From CAYSBE01 sp046309355 (GTDB lineage: Bacteria; Bacteroidota; Bacteroidia; UKL13-3): a stretch of 35,247 nucleotides of DNA. A program made the translations under genes and the position numbers. Of the stretch, positions 1 to 5,871 are shown one piece after another; within the stretch, counting starts at the first letter, position 1, and each line of letters opens with the position of its first letter. A model generated the notes under the pieces. That model searched no databases. It was not told where the DNA came from and worked only from the letters and a program-made list of their open reading frames with translations. The stretch is from the NCBI GenBank assembly GCA_046309355.1, contig JBKCPL010000064.1:1-35247 (forward strand), given 5' to 3'.

Positions 1-134
1 ATCTCTAATAATGTATCTATGCAATTAATAACCTTATCAATTTTTTTTTCATACAAATACTGTGCCTTGATAAATCCACTGTTAACTGTACTAAGCAAAG
101 CAACTACTAATATTTTTAATATAATATTTACCAT
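1..134 (-). CDS. Secreted protein, N-terminal part only (third cassette partner)
   Basis: An open frame starts at ATG 134 and runs off the left edge, giving 44 codons. The first 25 or so residues form a clear signal peptide: a basic residue, a hydrophobic core (LKILVVALLSTV), then a cleavage-like AQ. The mature part begins QYLYEKKIDKVINCIDTLLE. The gene starts inside the end of the upstream frame at 91-348, overlapping it by 44 bases, which suggests translational coupling. By position it is the partner gene of the third cassette. The first mature residues loosely resemble those of the secreted protein at 434-973 (short helix with an Ile-Cys-Asp or Cys-Ile-Asp followed by Ser/Thr-Leu). The function is not recognised; immunity to the preceding tip is only an inference from context. 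Confidence 0.6.
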   Translation of the reverse strand, partial: MVNIILKILVVALLSTVNSGFIKAQYLYEKKIDKVINCIDTLLE

Positions 135-348
135 TTTGAAAAGATTTCTCCATAATAATTGCGTGTCTAGGTATTATAGCTCTATGGTGATTACGCTCCA
201 CCTTCCATAATAATCTATCAGGGCATAATACGAATGCATCAATACTAAATTTTTGTGAAAAGATAGCATCGTTCCCCTCAGTTGTCAAAGACGTGCCGTC
301 CGTAACATCTATCGTTATGCAATTTAGGCTTTTATCGTTTCTATTCAA
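91..348 (-). CDS. Possible toxin-tip remnant, third cassette
   Basis: The open frame has a TTG start at 348 and no ATG. In the same frame it stays open upstream only to a stop codon near 376, just inside the palindromic repeat at 382-422. The composition reads like a real protein (segments such as ITIDVTDGTSLTTEGNDAIF and DAFVLCPDRLLWKVERNHH), rather than the low-complexity output of a shadow frame. I recognise no domain. It lies between a palindrome and a gene with a signal peptide, the same place that Rhs-type tips occupy in the two neighbouring cassettes. It may therefore be the C-terminal piece of a tip that has lost its normal start. It could also be a decayed fragment that is no longer translated. 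Confidence 0.4.
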   Translation of the reverse strand: MNRNDKSLNCITIDVTDGTSLTTEGNDAIFSQKFSIDAFVLCPDRLLWKVERNHHRAIIPRHAIIMEKSFQNGKYYIKNISSCFA

Positions 349-381
349 TTTTATATCTATTGTTATGATTAAAGTTTAATA

Positions 382-422
382 CACGGACGATAGCCCGCAT
401 TGCGGGATAGACTGTCCGCGTG
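382..422. repeat. Palindromic repeat R3 (nested hairpin, divergent copy)
   Basis: The outer arms CACGGAC (382-388) and GTCCGCGTG (414-422) pair with a 2-base bulge. They enclose an inner hairpin CCCGC-att-GCGGG (394-406). The architecture matches R1 and R2: outer arms, a C-rich inner stem, a 3-base loop, then GAAC followed by a G-rich stretch. The sequence itself is diverged. It ends 11 bases before the stop codon of the minus-strand gene at 434-973, so on that strand it lies just 3' of the gene. Confidence 0.7.
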
Positions 423-433
423 AACGGGGGCTC

Positions 434-973
434 CTATTTCCACACTTCTTTAGTAATTTTATAAGGGGGTATTAGATATGGTTTTTCGTCAAATTCTGGA
501 GCGATTTTTACCGAGATTATTTTATCCTTTTTAATTAAATAAGATAAAGGCCTTTGTCTACTAGAAATTGAAGCACCATGTCCACTCAATAAATGATTTT
601 TAAAAATAATTGTGTCTTTAGGCAAGAACGGCTTTATTAAAGGGTCTATTTTAACTTTAGAATTTATTGAATCGAGATTATACATAATTAGATAATCATT
701 TCTATACTTCCAATAACTGACATTGTAATACTTAACGGTAAAGTAATTGTGAATGAAGTGCACTCTCACTATATGTTTTGACTTACTACTTGAAATTACC
801 TTTACATAAAAATTCAGATAACCACCAATATTATTACTCTGTTTAACATTGTATATTTTTAATGAATCACAAATAGATTCGATAGTGTTAAATAAAATAT
901 TTTCTTGCTTTTGGCTATAGCAAATTATATTACTTAAAAAACCTAAATATATTATTAGGCAAAACTTTTTCAT
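434..973 (-). CDS. Secreted hypothetical protein, cassette-2 partner (putative immunity)
   Basis: I chose the ATG at 973, which gives 179 residues. It starts with a typical signal peptide (MKKFCLIIYLGFLSNIICYS followed by Q), whereas a longer frame would add 14 non-signal residues. The ATG lies almost on the stop codon of the preceding tip (TAA at 975-977), so the two are probably translated together. The mature protein is rich in Lys, Ile, Tyr and Asn and AT-rich in codon use, unlike the core genes further right, which suggests transfer. No known domain is recognised. The arrangement, with an export-signal protein directly behind a short tip ORF, matches the lipoprotein at 1377-1853, so an immunity or partner role is inferred from context only. 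A palindrome follows 11 bases after the stop. Confidence 0.75.
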   Translation of the reverse strand: MKKFCLIIYLGFLSNIICYSQKQENILFNTIESICDSLKIYNVKQSNNIGGYLNFYVKVISSSKSKHIVRVHFIHNYFTVKYYNVSYWKYRNDYLIMYNLDSINSKVKIDPLIKPFLPKDTIIFKNHLLSGHGASISSRQRPLSYLIKKDKIISVKIAPEFDEKPYLIPPYKITKEVWK

Positions 974-974
974 A

Positions 975-1266
975 TTAACGCCAGTTAGACTTCCTACCTC
1001 TATAACCAAACTCATGAGGTAATATATATCGATTACCTATATTGTCTCTACGAACTACATCAATTGTGTAAACATCACCATTCCATTCAATTGCAGTATG
1101 AGATATACCCCGCTGCCTTACGAATCCTTTCGCGTGGCAAGTATCTTTATTATCGCACAGTTTTCCATTCATATAGTTGATCTAATACTTCAATATTAGC
1201 TAACTTTCCTTTTACTCCCCAGTAATCAATTGCACTACTATACAAGTCAGCAAAGCATGCGAGTGA
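975..1266 (-). pseudogene. Frameshifted toxin-tip remnant (cassette 2)
   Basis: Two coding-looking pieces lie in different frames. From about 1266 to 1170 one frame reads ...ACFADLYSSAIDYWGVKGKL... and stops at 1150-1152 after KTVR. From about 1170 to 975 another frame reads NGKLCDNKDTCHAKGF, then GISHTAIEWNGDVYTIDVV, and ends RKSNWR. The second frame has an ATG at 1172, but codons of good quality continue upstream in the first frame, so one ancestral gene with an indel near 1170 is the simplest reading. No start codon precedes the first piece; a stop at 1267-1269, a G10 tract and repeat R2 lie just upstream. The C-terminal part has Cys, an HTAIE stretch and an Asp that could suggest a papain-like fold, but that is a weak guess. 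The alternative is that the 65-residue downstream ORF is intact and functional on its own. Confidence 0.55.
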
Positions 1267-1299
1267 TTAGCTTCGCTGAACTTTGTTTCGCGCGGCAGC

Positions 1300-1309
1300 G
1301 GGGGGGGGG
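1300..1309. repeat. Homopolymer of ten G (G10)
   Basis: Ten consecutive G follow GCGCGGCAGC. The tract lies five bases before palindrome R2 and just upstream (on the minus strand, a run of C) of the broken tip at 975-1266. Runs of this length are prone to slippage and also to sequencing error. Confidence 0.9.
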
Positions 1310-1314
1310 TAGTA

Positions 1315-1363
1315 ATTCTCACGCATTATAAAACTTGTCCCGTTCTACGGGATGCGCGAGAAC
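1315..1363. repeat. Palindromic repeat R2 (copy of R1)
   Basis: This 49-base element differs from R1 (2709-2757) at only two positions. The outer arms ATTCTCACGCAT and ATGCGCGAGAAC pair imperfectly, and the inner hairpin TCCCGT-tct-ACGGGA is perfect. It lies 13 bases from the stop codon of the lipoprotein gene at 1377-1853, on its 3' side. After the arm comes GGAGGCTTTT, similar to the sequence after R1. Confidence 0.9.
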
Positions 1364-1376
1364 GGAGGCTTTTGTG

Positions 1377-1853
1377 TTATAGTTTCTCTTTTATCTTATT
1401 TAAAATCCGTTCTTCAAATTTTTTTTTCTCCTGCTTCTTGTCAGAACGACTAAAGTCTTTGTTTATCTCTTTCCAGTTTCCAAGTGTTAAACCTTCATTG
1501 ATACTTACAAAAGCAAAGATAGTTTTTCCCTTTTCAGCAGGTCGTGTCCAAGTAAGTATTATCTGGTTTTCTTTAGGGTAATAAAAATAAACAATATACC
1601 AGTGGTTCGGTTCTTTTGACTGTTCATCAACCAAATCCCAAGTTGCTTTACCATCAATCGTAACTTTTGGGACTATGTATTCAGGATGCTCCTGCTTAAA
1701 TTTATTTATTGCAGTTTTTACTTCTTCCTCTGAATAATTCAATTCGTAGGTTTCAGCGTAAGGATAACTACCCGGTGCAAAATTACAGGCAGTAAATTTT
1801 GAAAGCAGAATTACAACTAAAAAGCTTTTTATAAATACCATAAGTGTTTTCAT
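1377..1853 (-). CDS. Lipoprotein, putative immunity partner of the PLA2-like Rhs tip
   Basis: This 158-residue protein starts at ATG 1853. Its signal peptide ends in a lipobox FTAC with Cys at residue 23, so it should be lipid-anchored in the cell envelope. The mature part is charged and mixed alpha/beta, with several aromatic residues (WYIVYFYYP) and a lysine-rich C-terminus; I recognise no family. It begins 12 bases after the stop of the Rhs tip at 1866-2633, a spacing typical of toxin-immunity pairs. Known immunity proteins for type VI phospholipase effectors are often periplasmic lipoproteins, which fits an envelope-acting phospholipase as the partner. That is context plus family knowledge, not a direct match. 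Repeat R2 lies just behind its stop codon. Confidence 0.7.
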   Translation of the reverse strand: MKTLMVFIKSFLVVILLSKFTACNFAPGSYPYAETYELNYSEEEVKTAINKFKQEHPEYIVPKVTIDGKATWDLVDEQSKEPNHWYIVYFYYPKENQIILTWTRPAEKGKTIFAFVSINEGLTLGNWKEINKDFSRSDKKQEKKKFEERILNKIKEKL

Positions 1854-1865
1854 TAGGAAATATGA

Positions 1866-2633
1866 TTAATCTTTGTGGATAGTTGGAGCATTATTTACTC
1901 CCTGATTGCTAAAGTTGTACCACATCATTGTTTGCATATATCCAAATGGCGTACTTAGCTGAAATAATGTTTTAGGCAATGCACTCAATCCTAAAGCTAA
2001 GCCTAATATGCCTGCTGACATTCTATCAATGGGGTTTAAAAATGGATTACCTGCTATGCTAAGTTCCTCCCCAACAAATCTCCAGTCTGCCCCAATGGCT
2101 CTTGTATCTGTAAATAGTCCTGATGCACCTGTAATTTTTAAATTGTCATATCGTCTATCGTGTCCAATAGCTGGATATTCAGACAGATTAGTCGGAACAT
2201 AGGAATAATTGTATTGCCCGTTATATGATTTTGGATTATTTCCACCAGGATATGTCAAGCCCAATAAATTATTTCCTGTAGTTGCAGGATTAAGGCAATT
2301 TGGACACCCCCCATTACCTTGAGCTCCCGTTGTCCTTTTAATGGTAACAACAACTTCTTTTAAGCTTGCTAGGTAAACTTTATCGCCATCCCCTTCCCCC
2401 ATATTCACCTCACCTATTGTTTGTCCACCCCCGCTGGGTCCCATCACATCGTGAAAGAAATCGCGTTTTTCAGAATTTAAAAATGTAGTCCAACTTGTAT
2501 ATTCATACATATGGTTTTGGTAGGCAGCAGCCTGTGCGGCTTGCTGTGCACGCCACGATGCACCTCCATCAATTTCGTTGCCCGTTGGGTCGGTGTATTT
2601 AAGGGGGTTGTTAATGACGTAACTGTAAGGCAT
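1866..2633 (-). CDS. Orphan Rhs C-terminal tip with phospholipase A2-like domain
   Basis: This is a 255-residue protein. Residues 3-18 (YSYVINNPLKYTDPTG) are the signature that ends an Rhs repeat-associated core, but the core itself and the YD repeats are absent. The ORF is therefore a detached tip, not a full Rhs protein. Residues about 122-190 look like a phospholipase A2 of the viral VP1 (parvovirus) type: a glycine-rich calcium-loop-like stretch (TYPGGNNP, about 127-134), then PTNLSEYPAIGHDRRYD with the HD pair at 158-159, then GADWRFV carrying a second Asp at 183. A hydrophobic, glycine-rich segment follows (204-222). In PLA2 the His is catalytic and the neighbouring Asp binds calcium. 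The same frame stays open about eight codons upstream of ATG 2633 before a stop. The gene may be silent, may donate its tip to an Rhs gene elsewhere by recombination, or may be secreted by an unknown route. Confidence 0.72.
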   Translation of the reverse strand: MPYSYVINNPLKYTDPTGNEIDGGASWRAQQAAQAAAYQNHMYEYTSWTTFLNSEKRDFFHDVMGPSGGGQTIGEVNMGEGDGDKVYLASLKEVVVTIKRTTGAQGNGGCPNCLNPATTGNNLLGLTYPGGNNPKSYNGQYNYSYVPTNLSEYPAIGHDRRYDNLKITGASGLFTDTRAIGADWRFVGEELSIAGNPFLNPIDRMSAGILGLALGLSALPKTLFQLSTPFGYMQTMMWYNFSNQGVNNAPTIHKD

Positions 2634-2642
2634 GAAGCTTAA

Positions 2643-2707
2643 CTTTACACATGCAATTTAAATGAACTCTGTAGCTTTTAAAACTGCATTTGAATTTAAC
2701 GTGTAAC
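2643..2707. repeat. Imperfect inverted repeat upstream of the Rhs tip
   Basis: The arms near 2645-2664 (TTACAC...AAATG) and 2687-2706 (CATTT...GTGTAA) pair at both ends, with mismatches and a bulge between. They lie directly between the tip start at 2633 and repeat R1. The element is weak and may be chance in AT-rich sequence. Confidence 0.3.
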
Positions 2708-2708
2708 A

Positions 2709-2757
2709 GTTCTCACGCATTATAAAACTTGTCCCGTTCTACGGGATGTGCGAGAAC
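2709..2757. repeat. Palindromic repeat R1 (nested hairpin)
   Basis: This is a 49-base element. The outer arms GTTCTCACGCAT and ATGTGCGAGAAC pair at 10 of 12 positions, and the inner hairpin TCCCGT-tct-ACGGGA (2732-2746) is perfect. R2 is 47/49 identical. It lies on the 3' side of panC, 23 bases from its stop codon, and marks the junction between core genes and the accessory cassettes. It has no T-run typical of a terminator on the minus strand. Confidence 0.9.
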
Positions 2758-2780
2758 AGAGCCTTTAGCTAAATAATAAC

Positions 2781-3617
2781 CTAAAGTAAAACATTATCAA
2801 TTAAACGCACATTTCCACACCATGCTGCAGCCAAGGCTACACCTTGTGTGGGGTAAGTATCGGTATTTACAGGGTCAAATGTGGTTGCATCTACCACAGC
2901 TATATACTCCGTTTTAAGTCGTGTATTGGCTATTTCAGCAGCTTCATGCAGCACTTGAGCCAGTGGCCGTTTGCCGATGAACGTACGAACGTGTTGTAAA
3001 GCGGTATATATATATACTGCATCAGCCCGCTCTTTCTCATTCAGCCGCAGGTTGCGTGAGCTCATAGCAAGCCCATCGGATTCGCGCACCGTTGGCACAA
3101 GCTGCAATTGCACCGGCATACTAAAGTGTGTAATTAACTTTTTAACAACCATACACTGCTGAAAATCTTTTTGTCCGAAAAACGCGTAATTCGGCTGAAC
3201 AATTTCAAATAATCGCTTAACTACAGTAATTACTCCATCAAAATGGCCCGGCCTGAAAAAACCTTCCAGCGTACCTGTTAATGCTCCAAAATCGTACTGT
3301 GCTGTATGTATTCCATCGGGGTAAATTTCGGTTGCATCGGGCATAAAAAGCACATCGCATCCGGCAGCCAATAGCATGGCGGTATCTTTTTCGGGCAAGC
3401 GCGGATAGTGGTCGAAATCGCTTTGCTGATTAAACTGGGTGGGATTTACAAACACACTGCACACGGTTATGCTGCAGCTGCGCTTCGATTGATCAATAAG
3501 ACGGATATGCCCCTGATGCAAAGCACCCATTGTGGGTACAAAACCTACAGTACGTGATTGGGCCTTTTGCTGCTGCAGGTAGCGCTGCAACTCATGGGTT
3601 TGAGTAAAGATAAACAA
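2781..3617 (-). CDS. panC: Pantothenate synthetase (pantoate-beta-alanine ligase)
   Basis: This cytoplasmic enzyme joins pantoate and beta-alanine with ATP, the last step of vitamin B5 synthesis toward CoA. The 278-residue length is normal for the family. Visible motifs are GFVPTMGALHQGH (25-37, with the HIGH-type motif HQGH at 34-37), SVFVNPTQF (54-62), GQKDFQQ (148-154) and MSSRN (185-189, the KMSKS-like loop). The start is a TTG at 3617, since no in-frame ATG lies near and the N-terminus aligns well with the family from here. It is divergent from the GT5-like gene at 3735. It marks the right border of the accessory block, and repeat R1 lies right behind its stop. Confidence 0.97.
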   Translation of the reverse strand: MFIFTQTHELQRYLQQQKAQSRTVGFVPTMGALHQGHIRLIDQSKRSCSITVCSVFVNPTQFNQQSDFDHYPRLPEKDTAMLLAAGCDVLFMPDATEIYPDGIHTAQYDFGALTGTLEGFFRPGHFDGVITVVKRLFEIVQPNYAFFGQKDFQQCMVVKKLITHFSMPVQLQLVPTVRESDGLAMSSRNLRLNEKERADAVYIYTALQHVRTFIGKRPLAQVLHEAAEIANTRLKTEYIAVVDATTFDPVNTDTYPTQGVALAAAWCGNVRLIDNVLL

Positions 3618-3680
3618 AGCCTAGAATGTTAATTTTCTGTCAGTTAAGGCAGTATTATAAAATAAATGGGGCGAATTATA

Positions 3681-3710
3681 CTGCTTTTTTTAAGTTATTG
3701 GCTAACTTTG
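3681..3710 (+). promoter_or_regulatory. Bacteroidota-type promoter for the GT5-DUF4270-aroF-glmS operon
   Basis: TAACTTTG at 3703-3710 fits the -7 element TANNTTTG. CTG at 3681-3683, 19 bases upstream, is a near match to the -33 TTG. The transcript would start near 3717, short of the ATG at 3735 but past the upstream in-frame ATG at 3666. This supports the 3735 start. Confidence 0.55.
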
Positions 3711-3734
3711 CATACTTTTTTTATCAAAAAGCAT

Positions 3735-4553
3735 ATGTCAAAAAGAAAAGTTCTGTTCATTTCTTCAGAAATGACCCCCTACCTGCAAGTCAGCAATGTT
3801 GGAGATTTAGCCAGAAGATTGCCTCAAGCCATTCAGGAAAAAGACAACGAAATACGTGTGTTGATGCCCCGCTTTGGGTGCATTAACGAGCGCAGAAACA
3901 GGCTGCATGAGGTAGTTCGCTTGTCAGGTATAAACATTACCATTGACGACAACGACAATCCGTTGACCATAAAGGTAGCTTCGCTGCCCGAAGCAAAAAT
4001 GCAGGTATATTTTCTTGACAATGAAGATTACTTTCACCGCAAGCACGTATACACAGACGAAAACAATAAATTCTTTACCGACAACGATGAGCGCACCATC
4101 TTCTTCTGCAAAGGCGCATTGGAAACAGTGAAAAAACTGGGTTGGCAGCCGGATATTATTCACTGCCAGGGATGGATGACCAGCTTAATTCCGCTGTACT
4201 TAAAAACCATTTACGCCAACGAGCCTGTATTTAAGAATGCAAAAGTGGTGTATTCAGCTTTCGAAAATCAATTTGAAAAATCGCTGGGCAAAGATTTTGC
4301 GCGCAAAGCAAGCCTCAACAGTATTGACAACAAACAAATGTCATCACTGGGCGATGCATCGTGCTCAGGCTTGTATAAACTGGCCATTACACATGCCGAT
4401 GCTGTAGTTAAATGCAGCGAGGAGATAGACACCGAGGTAAGCAGTTTTCTGAAAAAACAAAAAGGGAAACTGGTTATGGAACACAAAAACGAAGAAGGTT
4501 ACGTGGACGAGTATATAAAACTATATGACAGCTTATTGCAAAGGCAGAATTAA
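3735..4553 (+). CDS. Glycogen/starch synthase N-terminal (GT5) domain protein, lacking the C-terminal half
   Basis: This 272-residue protein matches the N-terminal Rossmann domain of glycogen synthases (GlgA): KVLFISSEMTPY at 5-16, then VGDLARRLPQAI, and WQPDIIHCQGW about 155-165 (GlgA: PDIIHxHDW). GlgA is about 480 residues; the second GT-B domain is missing here. The family's substrate-binding loop KTGGL is replaced: by alignment the Lys becomes Gln18, and the GG becomes Ser20-Asn21. It is therefore unlikely to make glycogen and may be a binding or regulatory protein. The ATG at 3735 is preferred because a good promoter lies between it and the upstream ATG at 3666, and because homology starts there. 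It overlaps the next gene by 29 bases. It is divergent from panC. Confidence 0.85.
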   Translation: MSKRKVLFISSEMTPYLQVSNVGDLARRLPQAIQEKDNEIRVLMPRFGCINERRNRLHEVVRLSGINITIDDNDNPLTIKVASLPEAKMQVYFLDNEDYFHRKHVYTDENNKFFTDNDERTIFFCKGALETVKKLGWQPDIIHCQGWMTSLIPLYLKTIYANEPVFKNAKVVYSAFENQFEKSLGKDFARKASLNSIDNKQMSSLGDASCSGLYKLAITHADAVVKCSEEIDTEVSSFLKKQKGKLVMEHKNEEGYVDEYIKLYDSLLQRQN

Positions 4554-5868
4554 GCTTCTCGTACTTCTTTTCTCCGGTATCTGTATTCTGTTTTCTTTGG
4601 GCTGTAATAAACCCGAAGAAACTGTAAGTGCCGATTTTATCGGGCTTCGAAATCCTTTCGATATTGTGCCCGACACCTCCGTGCAACTGTATGCATTTAC
4701 CACTACGCGCGATTCGTTTCTTACACGCAACCTAAGCCTATATATGCTGGGCAATATGAACGACCCGAAACTGGGTGCATCAGCAGCCAACATTATTTCA
4801 CAAGTAAGCCTTCCCGTTAATCAGTTTTCATTCGGTGCCAATTTTAAAGGCATTGATTCGATGGTGCTACAAGTCACCTATGGATCACCCACGGCTTATT
4901 ACGGAAAACTTAGTGCCGCACAACAAATTCGGGTATTTGAGTTAAACGAATCGTTATCCAACAATGTGGATTCACTCTACTTCTCTAACCGCACCTATGC
5001 ATACAGCACAACCACACTGGGCGAGTACACCGGCACGCTGCAAAATATTGACGACAGTGTGTACATCACACAAAACGGAGTAACATTTCCATTGGTACCT
5101 CATATGCGCATTCGCATTACGAATACAGCTTTTATTCAAAAATTTGAACAAGGCGAAGCCAACGGCATGTTTATTGACAATTCTGCTTTTCAATCGCAGG
5201 TGAAAGGTTTTGCATTCATTGCACAAGCCACGCCTGCAGCCGGAGAAGGCGGCATCGCTTATATGAATATGTTCAGGCCAACTACCGCTTTGGTAATATA
5301 CTACAACGGCACACAACGTGCCGAATTTCCGCTCACGGTAAATTCAGTTCGCACCAATCAGTATGTACACACCCATTTGCCATCGGTCAATATTCAACCT
5401 TATTTCTCCACAACCCCTGCTACCGAAAACTACGTGCAGGGAATGGCCGGTTTAAAAACACGCATCATGATGCCCGGATTATTTGACCTGGTTAAAAACC
5501 GTAAAATCGCCATCACCGGTGCACAGATTATCTTTCAGGCAAAAGACGATGCTGATCCATTTACATTGCCTAAGGAACTTCGTCTTTTTGCTTCAGATTC
5601 GCTGGGCAGGCTCGATTTTATAAACGACTTTTTTGATGGCGGAAGTTACTATGGCGGCATACTGGATCCGGCTACCAAAACTTACCGATTCAACATCAAC
5701 CGCCATATTCAGTATTTGCTGAATGAGTATTTAAACAACAATAAAAACTACAACTACGGACTTAATTTAGTTGCCCCTGCTGACAATCCGCTTTCAGCAG
5801 CACGAGTAGTGCTGGATACACGTCCGGAAAAACTCAAACTAAATTTAACCTACTCTGTTATTAAATAA
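4525..5868 (+). CDS. DUF4270 family lipoprotein
   Basis: This is a 447-residue protein. The N-terminus has a signal peptide with lipobox LFSLGC, Cys at residue 27, so it is an envelope lipoprotein. The rest is beta-rich and matches what I know of DUF4270, a Bacteroidota-specific family: an early NPFDIVPDTSVQLYAFTTTRDS segment, PKELRLFASDS in the C-terminal half, and a closing segment (RPEKLKLNLTYSVIK). The molecular function is unknown for the family. The start at ATG 4525 lies within the upstream gene (29-base overlap), and the next gene begins 3 bases after its stop, so it is in the middle of a tight operon with the GT5-like gene and DAHP synthase. Confidence 0.88.
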   Translation: MTAYCKGRIKLLVLLFSGICILFSLGCNKPEETVSADFIGLRNPFDIVPDTSVQLYAFTTTRDSFLTRNLSLYMLGNMNDPKLGASAANIISQVSLPVNQFSFGANFKGIDSMVLQVTYGSPTAYYGKLSAAQQIRVFELNESLSNNVDSLYFSNRTYAYSTTTLGEYTGTLQNIDDSVYITQNGVTFPLVPHMRIRITNTAFIQKFEQGEANGMFIDNSAFQSQVKGFAFIAQATPAAGEGGIAYMNMFRPTTALVIYYNGTQRAEFPLTVNSVRTNQYVHTHLPSVNIQPYFSTTPATENYVQGMAGLKTRIMMPGLFDLVKNRKIAITGAQIIFQAKDDADPFTLPKELRLFASDSLGRLDFINDFFDGGSYYGGILDPATKTYRFNINRHIQYLLNEYLNNNKNYNYGLNLVAPADNPLSAARVVLDTRPEKLKLNLTYSVIK

Positions 5869-5871
5869 GCA

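Noticed and set aside
19..210. Plus-strand ORF at the left edge
   Set aside because: It is the shadow of the minus-strand signal-peptide gene (1-134) and the tip-like ORF.
1315..2757. Palindromes R1 and R2 as integron attC sites
   Set aside because: attC sites run from an AAC-ending box to a GTT-starting box; these run GTT to AAC. No integron integrase is in the window.
2709..2757. R1 as the terminator of panC
   Set aside because: The minus strand has no T-run after the stem, and the same element separates other cassettes. A termination effect cannot be excluded but is not its obvious feature.
3666..3734. Upstream ATG at 3666 for the GT5-like protein
   Set aside because: A clear promoter (-7 element at 3703-3710) lies inside this stretch, and family homology begins at 3735.
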